Assembly: GCA_002077065.1 (NCBI GenBank)
Contig: NAJO01000004.1
Location: 62,001 to 126,000 of the forward strand
DNA: 64,000 bases
Direction of reading: 5' to 3'
Source of the DNA: Cryoendolithus antarcticus
Taxonomy: Eukaryota; Ascomycota; Dothideomycetes; Cladosporiales; Cladosporiaceae
In this document: piece after piece, positions 53,873-64,000 of the stretch
How the letters are laid out: every line of letters begins with the position of its first letter
Position numbering within the stretch: the first letter of the stretch is position 1
The notes under the pieces: generated by a model
What the model was told of the DNA's origin: nothing
The model's database searches: none
The model's input: only the letters and a program-made list of their open reading frames with translations
Position numbers and translations under genes: made by a program

Positions 53873-56785
53873 ATGCCAGCCATCACCAAGAGTCGAAGAC
53901 TTCGAGCGCTACATCGAGAGGCCGAGCAATGGCGGAGACGAATACCTTCGGGCAGAGACTTGTACGACACCTGACATCAACACAAGGCTAGTAAGACTGA
54001 CACCACCCACCCAGCGCGCCAAGCTCTCCCGCCTGACCCTAGCCACGAAGAAAAGCCGCAAGCTCCTCCGCAAAGAACCCTCAACCTCAAGCATCACCCC
54101 CTCCTCAACAACCTCAACAACCCGCGGCTCCTCCCCCTCCTCAGACGAGAACACGACGCCTCGCCAGCCCGTCTTCCGCCAGCCCTCAGATGTCTCCTGG
54201 CGCTCCAACCTCCTCCGCGGCGGCTACAACAGCAAAGAAAACAAAGAGTTCGGCTCCTCTCGCTCCCTGTTCCATTACACAGGCCACTCGACGCCTGCTA
54301 CGCCGACCCGGGGCTGGAGCGAGGACGAGGACGAAGACGAGGATCAGAGGAGTCGGCAGTCGAGCGCGGGGCACACGCCGTATGTTTCGACGCCGGGGAT
54401 TACGCCAAAAGCGAGTGCGGCGAGCGTTTTGAGTGGGACTGTGCCGGTGAGTATACTCAAGAAGAGGAGCGTGGATGTGTTGGCACTGTCACGGCAGACG
54501 AGTTTGTGCGACAAGTGCAAGGGGGAGACCGATACCGAGAGCGCAAAGTCCTCGCTGGTCGAGGGTGGGCAGCCAGCCACCGTCGTGAGCCCGGTCGTGG
54601 AGGAGACGCAGAGCGCGGTCCTGCTGGCGACACCGGCAAAAGAGGCACCACCTGCGACGCCAACGAAGGAAGCAACGCCTGCGGTGACGTTGACAGAGGC
54701 TTCGCCAGCCCCCGAGCCCACCAAGGAGTCCACAGCAGCATTGACGGCACTCAAAATTGCCATGTGGCCATTACCACCTACGAACAAGAAAAAGAAGCCC
54801 TCAGCGCCACGCAGCCCACCCCGCGTGACCTTCACGCCCGAGACGCCGGAGCCTCCACCTACGCCTCCCATCAATCTGAAGTCTTCCGCCAAACCAGCTC
54901 CAGAAGCTCTCACTTCCACTCCTCCTCGTCCTATCAACAAGACGAAATCGTTCTTCACCAAGCTCTTCAAGCGCAAGAATCCTCCCACCTCCTCTCCTTC
55001 ACTACATACATCCTCGACTGCGACGGCACAGTAGACATCCGGCCTCTAGTCTCGGTAGCCGAGCGCATCCGGCAGATTGAGCTGAGGAGTGTGGTTGGTG
55101 TGCAGCATTACTTCCGCCCTATGCGCACTGCGAATATCGATGGCGCTTCGAACCCTAGGACATCGAAAGCCCACTCTATGCTCGAGAAGCCCGAAGTCGA
55201 GTTTGTCTTTCCGCTGCATGTGCGACGCTTTCAGAGACGGGGCAGTAGAGGGAGTATTTTGAGGCCGGAGACGCCGTTACAGAGGTCGAAGGTCCCTGAT
55301 GAGGGGATGTACATTCATGCGCCGCAGCCGGGGAGGCGAGTAAGCGTCATACCCCAGCCCAGCGAGTCTGCTCCCGCGCCTTCGCCGCTTATGCTGGATA
55401 CTTCGCGCGGCGATAATGATCCCGAGATCGTCGTTTCTGGCTTTGGACGCCGAAGGAGCCCATCACTCACACTTGCTTCGCCTGCATTTCAGCCGAGTGG
55501 CCGGGCTTAGGAACCCGTGCCTATTGTTCGCACGCCTGCCACGCCCATCACTGGGACACTGATACACTGCATCAGACATGGCCGGAAGGCAAAGGGCGTG
55601 GTGCAGGTGACTAAAGATATGATGGACAAGGGCTATGGTGGACTGTATCGTCCTGTGGGCATGGCGAAGCGGAGCCAGATGGACGCGCTCAATCCTTGGC
55701 TGGTTGCTGAGAAGGCCAAGAGGCGGGAGGAGGGAGTGGAGTGTCCTGATTGTGTCGCTGAGAAAAAGATGAGGAGGAGAGCTGGGGCGCGGAGCGATGT
55801 GTCAGAGACGACGCGGAGTGTGAATGAGAAGATGGTGGTAAAAGTCAGCGATGCGGTTGCCCAGTCAGCATCGCCTGAGAAACCTGAGCTTGACGTGGGT
55901 CTGACGATCGTGATGGAGGCTAGCAAGACTGCGCTCACTTCTCTATCGCCGGTAGCAAGAGCGTCACGACCCGAGCTGCCACGGAGAAAGTCTGGAGCTG
56001 CTCCGACGACTGTATCAACGGAAGTCAAGAGTCCTATGGCGGCGATCATGCCCGACCTCATCAGCTACATCGATCACATGGCAACGAAAATGAGGGTCGA
56101 TATTGGACAGCATAAGTCAGCCACAGCGCCGTCTGCAGAAAAGAGGCGCCACAAATCGCAATCTTTGCTTCAGAGCGAGGATGCCGCGCCGCTATTGACG
56201 CCTTGGACTGAGGAGCACGAGATCATTGAGCAGGACTACTGGGAACTGAGGCGTGAGGCGTGCTTGGATAGTCTGACGCAGTCGCCGATCAGTAAGGAGA
56301 CGCTGCAGTCGGTCTACACCAATGCCTCCAAATCTCCGTCGAGGCTCCCCGGCTCTCAGCCAGCGCTTTTCGACCTACCATCTGCCATCCTGCGCTCCAA
56401 TGACCTTTCGCCTTCGCCGATACACACACCATGTTTCGACCTCCCTGTGAGTCGCACACCTGCAATACGTGCGCCCGGCTACGGAACCCCAAGCACCTAC
56501 TACACAGGACCCACTTCACTGCACCCGACGCCGCCTATTGCAGTCAGACCACAGAAGCGTGTTGGAGTGGTGGATGCGTGGCCTCCGCGAGGAGCACCGA
56601 AGCGTGGTCAACTCTTGTCACCACTTTCGCCTATCAATGTGAGGGAAAGGGAGCAGTTTGCCAGGCAGAACATGAGGCTAGTTAGACAACAGGCGGTGAT
56701 GGATGCCGCTGAAACGGAGAGGGCATTGAGGCGAAATGTGAGAGCAAAGGGTGGATTGGCGGGACCTAGTGCGTGGAGAAAGTGA
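53873..56785 (+). CDS. Disordered hypothetical protein with interrupted reading frame
   Basis: A clear coding-like region in which the frame changes. ATG 53873 opens a frame reading MPAITKSRRLRALHREAEQW that stops at 53974. From about 54000 to 55034 a second frame reads coding-like Ser/Pro/Thr sequence with a Cys pair (LCDKCKGETDTESAKS) and KTKSFFTKLFKRK. From about 55000 the original frame resumes (TYILDCDGTVDIRPLVSVAE), contains one TAG at 55508, then runs to 56785 with conserved-looking SYIDHMATKMRVDIGQHKS and HEIIEQDYWELRREACLD. Introns could explain some of this: 53962-54055 (weak acceptor) and 55340-55510 (strong GTAAGC donor, TTAG acceptor that removes the TAG). The switch near 55000-55034 has no good intron. 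An ATG at 53835 in the second frame is the alternative start. Function unknown. Confidence 0.5.
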
Positions 56786-57211
56786 GACCTAGTCAAGTCG
56801 AGTTGTTCTCCTAATGTCTGTCTCGTGTCATTGTAGTGTCACGTGATGACTCTGCAGCCTCAAGGCTTGGCGGTCGTCCGTATGGGGAAGCGAGCTTCTT
56901 CTCGAAAGTTCCAGCGCGAACAGCTCAGAGCAATTATTTGTAGCGCGACAAACAGACACACTCCACCACAACACACAACACTTCTCTTGCACATTTCCTC
57001 AACGATACCCGACTCAGGTCACCACACACGCATACACTCTCGCATCCAGAGCATCACCGACAGCTCTTCATTTGCAAGTGTAAGTCACCCGTAACCGCAA
57101 CAGACTTCAGCCTCCGTTGTCAGGCAGACTCTGCGCAGCGACACGACCACTCACTGATACTATCACCACCAGGCATAAACCAATTCCTCACACACACACA
57201 CCACCGCAGCC
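56786..57211 (+). promoter_or_regulatory. HSP90 promoter and 5' untranslated region
   Basis: Contains a heat-shock element at 56899-56911 and a possible 5' untranslated intron at 57080-57172 (GTAAGT donor, ACCAG acceptor, CTGAT branch-like site). CA-rich repeats precede the start (about 57189-57203). Confidence 0.6.
56899..56911 (+). promoter_or_regulatory. Heat-shock element
   Basis: Three perfect alternating units, TTC-nn-GAA-nn-TTC (ttctcgaaagttc), about 300 bp before the HSP90 start. This is the binding pattern of trimeric Hsf1. A further GAA at 56918-56920 is out of register. Confidence 0.8.
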
Positions 57212-59332
57212 ATGTCGTCCGAGGAGACCTTCGAGTTCCAGGCCGAGATCTCTCAGCTGCTGTCCCTCATCATCAACACCGTCTACTCAAACAAGGAGAT
57301 CTTCCTAAGAGAGCTCATCTCCAACGGCAGCGATGCCCTCGACAAGATCCGCTATGAGGCCCTCTCAGACCCCAGCAAGCTCGACAGCGAGAAGGACCTG
57401 CGTCTCGACATCATCCCCGACAAGGAGAACAAGACGCTGACCCTCCGCGACACCGGCATTGGCATGACCAAGGCTGACCTCGTCAACAACCTCGGCACCA
57501 TCGCCCGCTCCGGCACGAAGCAGTTCATGGAGGCGCTCACCGCTGGTGCTGATATTTCCATGATCGGGCAGTTCGGTGTTGGTTTCTACTCCGCCTACCT
57601 CGTCGCCGACCGCGTGACGGTCGTGTCCAAGCACAACGATGACGAGCAGTACATCTGGGAGTCGTCCGCCGGCGGCACCTTCACCCTCAAGCACGACACC
57701 GAGGGCGAGCAGCTCGGCCGCGGCACCAAGATTATCCTCCACATGAAGGATGAGCAGACCGACTACTTGAACGAGGCCAAGATCAAGGAGGTCGTCAAGA
57801 AGCACTCCGAGTTCATCTCCTACCCCATCTACCTGCATGTGCTCAAGGAGACCGAAAAGGATGTGCCTGATGAGGATGCTGAGGACGTCGAGGAGGATGA
57901 GGAGAAGAAGCCAAAGGTCGAGGAGGTTGACGACGATGAGGAGGAGGGCAAGGAGAAGCCCAAGAAGACGAAGAAGGTCAAGGAGAGCAAGATCGAGGAG
58001 GAGGAGCTCAACAAGACCAAGCCCATCTGGACACGCAACCCGTCGGACATCTCGGCTGAGGAGTACGGCGCCTTCTACAAGTCGCTCTCCAACGACTGGG
58101 AGGACCACCTCGCTGTCAAGCACTTCTCCGTTGAGGGTCAGCTCGAGTTCCGCGCCATCCTCTTCGTGCCCAAGCGCGCTCCCTTCGATCTCTTCGAGAC
58201 CAAGAAGACCAAGAACAACATCAAGCTCTACGTCCGCCGCGTCTTCATCACCGACGACGCCACCGACCTCATCCCAGAGTGGCTCTCCTTCGTCAAGGGT
58301 GTCGTCGACTCTGAGGATCTCCCGCTCAACCTGTCGCGTGAGACTCTCCAGCAGAACAAGATTATGAAGGTCATCAAGAAGAACATTGTCAAGAAGACGC
58401 TCGAGCTCTTCGCCGAGATCGCCGAGGACAAGGAGCAATTCGACAAGTTCTACACCGCCTTCTCCAAGAACATCAAGCTGGGTGTGCACGAGGACGCGCA
58501 GAACCGCAACGCCCTCGCCAAGCTCCTCCGCTACAACACCACCACCTCCGGCGATGACCTGACCTCGCTCGCCGACTACGTCACCCGCATGCCCGAGCAC
58601 CAGAAGCAGATGTACTACATAACCGGCGAGTCCAAGGCCGCCGTCGAGAAGTCTCCCTTCCTCGACGCGCTCAAGGCGAAGAAGTTCGAGGTCCTGTTCC
58701 TCAACGACCCGATCGATGAGTACGCTTTCACGCAGCTCAAGGAGTTCGACGGCAAGAAGCTGGTGGATATCACCAAGGACTTTGAGCTCGAGGAGACCGA
58801 TGAGGAGAAGAAGGACCGTGAGGCTGAGGAGAAGGAGTTTGAGGGTTTTGCCAAGTCGCTCAAGAACGTTCTCGGGGATAAGGTCGAGAAGGTTGTTGTG
58901 AGCCAGAAGCTTGTCAACTCTCCTTGCGCTATCCGCACAGGTCAGTTCGGCTGGAGCGCGAACATGGAGCGTATCATGAAGGCTCAGGCTCTTCGCGACA
59001 CCAGCATGTCGAGCTACATGTCCTCGAAGAAGACCTTCGAGATCTCGCCTAAGAGTCCTATCATCAAGGAGCTGAAGAAGAAGGTCGAGGCTGATGGTGA
59101 GAGCGACAGGACTGTCAAGTCCATCACCACTCTCCTCTACGAGACCTCGCTGCTGGTCTCAGGCTTCACGATCGACGAGCCTGCCGCGTACGCCGAGCGG
59201 ATCCACAAGCTCGTCAGCTTGGGGCTGAATGTCGATGAGGATGTTGAGACCGCTGCTGAGGGCGAGGCTGCGGATGGCGAGGCGCCGGCTGCTGAGGCTG
59301 CGGGCGAGAGCGCTATGGAGGAGGTTGACTAG
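57212..59332 (+). CDS. HSP90: Cytosolic HSP90 chaperone
   Basis: Intronless 706-residue frame with the usual cytosolic HSP90 length. The N-terminal ATPase domain shows [39 protein letters not shown] and [15 protein letters not shown]. An acidic/basic linker (about 215-265) separates it from the middle domain with [18 protein letters not shown] and [13 protein letters not shown], whose Arg contacts ATP. The C-terminal dimerisation domain ends in MEEVD, the docking site for TPR co-chaperones. Codon use is strongly biased to C/G endings, as expected for high expression; this also creates a 411-codon antisense frame that is an artefact. A perfect heat-shock element lies upstream. Confidence 0.98.
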   Translation: MSSEETFEFQAEISQLLSLIINTVYSNKEIFLRELISNGSDALDKIRYEALSDPSKLDSEKDLRLDIIPDKENKTLTLRDTGIGMTKADLVNNLGTIARSGTKQFMEALTAGADISMIGQFGVGFYSAYLVADRVTVVSKHNDDEQYIWESSAGGTFTLKHDTEGEQLGRGTKIILHMKDEQTDYLNEAKIKEVVKKHSEFISYPIYLHVLKETEKDVPDEDAEDVEEDEEKKPKVEEVDDDEEEGKEKPKKTKKVKESKIEEEELNKTKPIWTRNPSDISAEEYGAFYKSLSNDWEDHLAVKHFSVEGQLEFRAILFVPKRAPFDLFETKKTKNNIKLYVRRVFITDDATDLIPEWLSFVKGVVDSEDLPLNLSRETLQQNKIMKVIKKNIVKKTLELFAEIAEDKEQFDKFYTAFSKNIKLGVHEDAQNRNALAKLLRYNTTTSGDDLTSLADYVTRMPEHQKQMYYITGESKAAVEKSPFLDALKAKKFEVLFLNDPIDEYAFTQLKEFDGKKLVDITKDFELEETDEEKKDREAEEKEFEGFAKSLKNVLGDKVEKVVVSQKLVNSPCAIRTGQFGWSANMERIMKAQALRDTSMSSYMSSKKTFEISPKSPIIKELKKKVEADGESDRTVKSITTLLYETSLLVSGFTIDEPAAYAERIHKLVSLGLNVDEDVETAAEGEAADGEAPAAEAAGESAMEEVD

Positions 59333-59914
59333 ATCATGGATGGTTGATGTAATGGCTTGACTTGAGATGCTTTGGCTGGCGTTGATGAAGAGGCTTGCTT
59401 GCATGATGGGGAGGAAGTGTACCATTAGATCGAGATGGAGCGTAGCTTCGCGTAGATGAATGGAAAGATGGTGTTCACCCTAATGCCTTTCTCTTACACA
59501 TCGTAATGTTCCCCGGTTCCCAGTGATTAATATGTCGCGCTGAATTCGTCTCAAATATCCATACTATTCTTGAGCATTGAAACACAATGCCGTTAGGCTC
59601 GCAGACTCAACAAGACGAAAAGCCGCAATGCTCCGTGGAAGTATCACAGAATGAAGACGCAAACCCTGTCTGTCCAGATCATCCAATACACAAACTGCAT
59701 GTTTAGCTGAATCTACTGCCTCAAGCCACAAATCACACCGTCTCGGTCGCCACGCCGTTCACAAGAATCGCAAACTGTGGAAACCCGCTGCGCCAGATCC
59801 ATGAAATAGTCACAGAGTTATCATCATCAGTCGTCGATCCCTACCCCCCTGTCCTCATCTGCATAATCACAGGAGACATCAGCACCCCCGTCCTTGACCA
59901 AAAGCTCCAAAAAT
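59333..59914. other. Convergent intergenic region
   Basis: About 580 bp between the HSP90 stop and the most distal possible stop of the Thr-rich gene on the other strand. It should contain the HSP90 3' untranslated region. No coding frame is supported. Confidence 0.4.
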
Positions 59915-62247
59915 CTACGGCCCTCCCATCATATCCCAAGGTATCGTAGCAGTCGTGTGGGTCGTTGTCACAGTTGTGCGCGGCGTTGGCTTAACAATCT
60001 CCAGCGTAGTAATATAGCTCGTGTAATGCCCTGACACCGTCCCTGTGACCGCGACAACCAAGCCAGTCGTGCTCTTCGTTAGCCCCCTGGTGCTGACAGT
60101 GGTAGTGTGTGCGCTTCCGCCGGTCTTCGGGTTGACGATTTTTGGGAGGGGAGCACCGGCAGCCGGCGCGATGGAGACGGATCCTGCTATGATGCTCGAT
60201 GGAGTTGCACGTTTGGTGCGCTTTAGTTTTGTCGCAGGCGGCTGCGTGGGGCGGGCGAGGGAGCCGGTGCCGTGGGCGGTCGGGATGGGTGGGGAGGGGA
60301 GCGTGTGAGCTGATGTGGGGTGGTGTGTTGACGTGGTCGTGTGGGTGGAGAAGGGCAGAACGGCACCATCCGCGCCTGTCGGTCTGATGATCACGGTCGT
60401 GGAGCGAGTGCTGTAGCACTCTGTCTATGTGTATATAGAGAGGGTGATGTGGGGAGTGTGCGTCGGGCAGACCTAGACATATTGTCAGTCAGCTGTTCTG
60501 CATGTAAGAGAATCATAGGAGAGGAGACTCTCGACATACATGTGCGTCCTTGCCGATCACGGTCGTGACATGCTTGCCCGTACAGCCATGGCAGTCCATG
60601 AACGTCGTAGTAGTAGACTGGTACTTCGTCGAAGTGCACTCAAAGAACTCCGGACGCTTGGTGAACGTCATTGTGCAGTTCGCTCTCGCTGCCGGGAGAC
60701 CAGTAGGCGCAGCGTGGCCTGATGGCATGACGGTGCCGCCAGTAAGAAGCAAGCTTTCGAGAGACCGGAGTGAAGAAAGTATCGTCAGGTCGGTGTTCAT
60801 GAGTGGGTGCGGCTTGGCGGTCGTGACGGTACTTGGGGTGGAGTGGCTGGCCGAGGTAGTGTGGTGGGATGTAGAGGTCGTATGGGTAGAGGGAGAGGTG
60901 GTGTGATGAGCGGTAGACAAGGTGCTCGCGCGAGACGTCCAAACAGGATCACCGGCGAAGGCTGTTGGTCCATTCTTGTGCTGGGTCGAGTTCCTGTGCT
61001 GGCTAGACCAGACGTCGGGAGTCCAGATCGAGGTCATGTCCGCGTCAGCGAGGGGCAGCAAGGTAGTGGTAGCGTGGGTAGTGGCAGTGGCGAAGACAGT
61101 AAGGAAGATAGTGCGCGTGCTCGTGTATATCGTCGTGCCTGGTGCTTTCAGTGTCGTCGTGTGCGGGGCGGGAGCCCAAACGAACGTCCCTGTCCCATCT
61201 ACGCCCGGATACGAATGCTGTCCAGCTTGCCGTCCTTGACCATGCTCTCCTCCGTGTTGCTGCCACTCCTTGGGACTGACGCCAGGCGGTGGACCCATGG
61301 GATGACCGGGCTCCCAAGGAGATTGAGTCGACTTCGCAGGTGCAGCGCCTGTGCCATAGCGTACTTGAGCATTGGACATGCCAGATGGGTGCGCGCAATC
61401 TTGGCCTTGTGGACGTTCGTGGCGTCCAGCAGCCCGAGTCGGCTTGTGCTGCGTAGTCCCAGTCTCATGTTCGCAATGAGAAGATGGCATGCCGCTAGGA
61501 TGCACGCCTGCGACTCCAGGTGGTTTACCATGGTGGCCGGCGGGCTGCGTGGGCCAATGCTTCTTTGTACCTGTTCCGTGAGCCACGCCCGTGCCGTTCA
61601 CCATGCCACCGCCAAGACCGCTTTCGTGATGCTCGCCACCGTGCTGGGACTGCACCGGCAACGTGACTTCGCTAGGAGGCAGGGCGGGGATGGTGTGCGT
61701 CGTAGTCATCGTGTGGGTACTCTTGGAGGTGATTTTCGTGGAAGTGCAAGACGACGAAGTCGTGAGCCCAGAGCTCTTGGCCGCAGCTCCCAGATTGACT
61801 CCGGTGCTGTAAAACGCCGCTGGACCGGGAGGGTATGTGTCAGTGGCGGCAGTCGTGGTCGGAACGTGGACATTGGTCAGGTAGGTCGTGGTTGGGGGAT
61901 GAACGGCAGTGGCTGCGCTGGTAGAAGCCGTGGTGTGATTGTGGGTCGATGTGATTGACGAGATTGGCTTAGGCCAGGCTGGTGGCAAATTGTTGGGGTC
62001 GACATGGTTGGGGATCAGAGCAGTGGGCTCAGCGGACGCGAGCTGCATGGTGGGCGCGGCGGCGATCGTAGTTACCTCCTCCAAGGAGCCAGAGGCGCTA
62101 AGTATAATGTCAGCGTACTATAAATGCACTCAGAACAACAAAAGAGGATCAAAGGACCTCCACCGCCCTTGTTGGAAGGTACACTCACAGTGCAAAGCTG
62201 GTAAGCTGCGCAATGAGGAGAATGTTCTTCATCGTGAACACAGTCAT
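59915..62247 (-). CDS. Secreted Thr/Ser/His-rich protein
   Basis: Exon 1 (62247-62189) encodes a signal peptide (MKNILLIAQLTSFALA with an earlier in-frame Met). A 91-nt intron leads to exon 2 (62097-60540). This is rich in Thr, Ser, Pro and His with TTT runs, KSTHTMTTTHTIPALPP and several GTGT-type turns. Near its end a Cys-bearing segment (CTMTFTKRPEFFECTSTKYQ, then CHGCTGKHVTTVIGKDAH) recurs in many fungal secreted mucin-like proteins. From the donor at 60539 two acceptors are possible: 60473 gives a short protein (about 554 residues) ending HITLSIYT; 60425, itself the TAG stop of the short form, gives a longer one (about 708) ending IPWDMMGGP. Both are in the same frame. Extracellular, probably heavily O-glycosylated. 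No GPI helix is present. Confidence 0.72.
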
Positions 62248-62509
62248 GATAGTGACAAATCTGGGGATGAACAGTCTAAGAAGAGGTAACAAACCTGCTC
62301 GATGTAGTGCAATGAATGGAAGTAGAAAGAAGCAGTACTCGAAATCTGTTTTGGCCGGCTCGACCGGCGGAGCAAACCACGAGGAGCGCCATTCTCTGCG
62401 GCTTCTTGACACGTCCGGTGTTTGTATTTGCGTCTGTTGCTCGTGCTGGGTGCATTGTCCTACAAGTGTAGCGCTAGAGGTAGACTACCTCTGTTGCCAC
62501 GGAATTGAA

Positions 62510-64000
62510 CTAAGAGACTTTTGCTTGCTCCTCGCTCGACTCGAACAAGCACCTTTCGCACTGGCAATCACCGCCGAGAGCTCCGCTAGCCCACTCTCGT
62601 CGCTCCTGGACTGGGAGGTCGATATCACAGTAGTGATTGAGAACCTCCTCACCAGCTTTGATACCCGGCGAGTTGAACACCTTGCCGCCACCCTTACCTT
62701 TCCATTCTACGCGCTTCTCTCTGACAGCCAGCTGGATACTACCGCTCCATTCCCAACTCACATTCGGGTCACACGAATGGTTCGCCAGACACCACATAGG
62801 GTGAACGGCAGCTACTTCGGGTCCTCGAGCGGCCGATCCTTGAGCGCCAGAGAGTCGTGCAGAGGCCGTCCCTCGGAACTTTGCGTATAGCGTGTTGATA
62901 ACCCAAGACTGATGCTGGGGCCAATAGCCGTAGATGAGTACATCCATCTTCTGGAGCATCTCAAGCGGCAGGCGAACATTCTGCTCAAAGGTCCAAGGGA
63001 GGGTACGCGGGAACCCAGCGAAGGCAGTTTCCGGGTTTGCAGGGTTGACAGGTCGGAAATGAGCGCCATGATTAAGCGTGTGGAAGTCACCCCAGATGTA
63101 ACGCACTTCGTCCATTGCGAGCGGATGCATACGCTCACGTGTCCACGAGGCGGCTAGCGATCGCAGCAAAAGGGAAGTATACAGGTTCTCGGCAGCGTCC
63201 TCGGGCCGTGGGTCTGCAAGACCTGCCTCAAGCTCAAGGCCGCATACGGCTGGGTGGTAGTGATCAAGCGCGATACTCAAGCAAGACTCACCACAGAAGC
63301 ACGCCTCGCAATCTGGGCACGTTTCGATCGCGTCGAAGCCCGGCGCACCTATAGTCGGAAGCTCAGAGCTGCAACAGTCGCATAGGCTGTCTTGTAAGCG
63401 ATTGTTGACTGCAAGCAGAGAGCTTTCATCAAGTATGACTTCTCCGGGGGAAATGTCCTGCGTAGCGAAAACTCCGAGCTGTGATGTAGCGCTCTCTTCG
63501 GCTACGCCTGTCAAGTCTGGAAGCGTCACTCGTCGCACTTCAAGCTTGGGCGCGACTCTGTTCATCAGAAGATTGATGCGGTCCAGATCCGACGTTCGAT
63601 CGGGCTCAACATCGTTCCATGGGTACACCTCTCGCCTGACCAGGCACCGTGAAGGCCAGTTTGATGGATTCCTTTCATCCTTGGACAATGCGTGAAATGG
63701 CTTACCAAGCCTCTGAGAGATCTGGGTGTGTAGACTGCTACGTAGATCCAGGAGCGGCTTACACTCACTGTACATACGAAATGCCATGTTCATGTATATG
63801 CCAGCAGCTTTGAGATCACCGCAGAGCAAGAGGCATGTGATGAGCTCGATGTATCTAGACAATCGCCAAAGTCAGCTGAAGGTGCGCACAACGCGGAATC
63901 ATCTGAGCCTACACAATTCGTCGATATAGTCGATCCTTCCAGAAGTCAAGTTCGTCCTGATCAACCTCTCTGCTCGGCTGGTCAGATGCCCGCGGAATTG
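62510..64000 (-). CDS. SET-domain protein, SMYD-like (5' end outside window)
   Basis: Two exons are in the window: 63854-62510 and, beyond a 60-nt intron (63914-63855), the partial exon 64000-63915, which is open to the window edge. The visible protein has an N-terminal helical region (YIELITCLLLCGDLKAAGIY), then the SET start (SQLGVFATQDISPGEVILDE), a Cys-rich MYND-like insertion (CDCCSSELP, CPDCEACFCGESC), the catalytic NHSCDPNVSWEW motif and the post-SET Cys cluster (CQCERC). VLNHYCDIDLP provides the conserved Tyr-containing segment. These features indicate a lysine methyltransferase of the SET/SMYD type common in fungi; substrate unknown. The first visible frame is fixed by the phase of the intron. 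The start codon is not in the window. Confidence 0.85.

Noticed and set aside
54506..54985. Upstream part of the frame that becomes coding-like after about 55000
   Set aside because: Here the other frame carries the coding-like sequence; this stretch reads as Arg/Gly-rich shadow.
57365..58600. 411-codon open frame antisense to HSP90
   Set aside because: It is a shadow of the strong C/G-ending codon bias of HSP90; composition is Leu/Val/Gly-rich without domain features.

Overview
The window looks like nuclear DNA from a filamentous ascomycete (Pezizomycotina; a dothideomycete is my best guess, from protein style only). Genes are densely packed on both strands and interrupted by short GT-AG introns (about 47-127 nt) with CTRAC-like branch sites. 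Upstream regions are compact. The proteins are clear fungal orthologues (RGS-LOV photoreceptor, Cet1-type RNA triphosphatase, fungal cytochrome b5-acyl-CoA dehydrogenase fusion, COX10, Rpn2, ATP synthase delta, HSP90). I saw no transposon, CRISPR array, rRNA or convincing tRNA. Exon boundaries below were placed by hand from splice signals and reading-frame continuity.

Layout. 1-1.4 kb: no supportable gene. 1.4-9.6 kb: RGS-LOV photoreceptor (+), small cupin (+), IQ-motif protein of the IQM type (-), mRNA-capping triphosphatase (-). 10.4-16.6 kb: proteasome subunit Rpn2 (+), an unknown protein (+), and a Rdx/selenoprotein-W-like protein (-) that converges on it with only 12 bp between stops. 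17-26.3 kb: cytochrome b5-ACAD fusion (+), a 980-residue secreted repeat protein with a GPI-type C-terminus (-), an EF-hand-like protein (+), and a disordered protein with a C-terminal Cys cluster (-). 26.8-34.3 kb: COX10 (+), a CmcJ/NvfI-type oxidoreductase (-), a coiled-coil protein (+), a PH-domain protein (-). 35.3-46.9 kb: C2H2 factor (-), DHH phosphoesterase (+), large aromatic-acid-exporter-like membrane protein (+), CCCH/DUF7923-type protein (-), a kinase relic (+), 6-phosphogluconolactonase (-). 47.4-64 kb: TPR protein (+), b561-like membrane protein with a long disordered tail (+), ATP synthase delta (+), a disordered protein whose frame is broken (+), HSP90 (+) with a heat-shock element, a Thr/His-rich secreted protein (-), and a SET-domain protein (-) cut by the window end.

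Most genes are housekeeping or regulatory and do not form a pathway cluster. Many are in divergent pairs sharing 0.5-1.2 kb intergenic regions, or in convergent pairs with very short gaps. The most interesting items are the RGS-LOV photoreceptor with every expected flavin contact present, the seven-unit surface repeat protein, a DHH phosphoesterase with two plausible starts that would target it differently, two genes in which a TAG is both an in-frame stop and a usable splice acceptor, a GC-AG intron, and an internal 48-bp duplication in the COX10 presequence.
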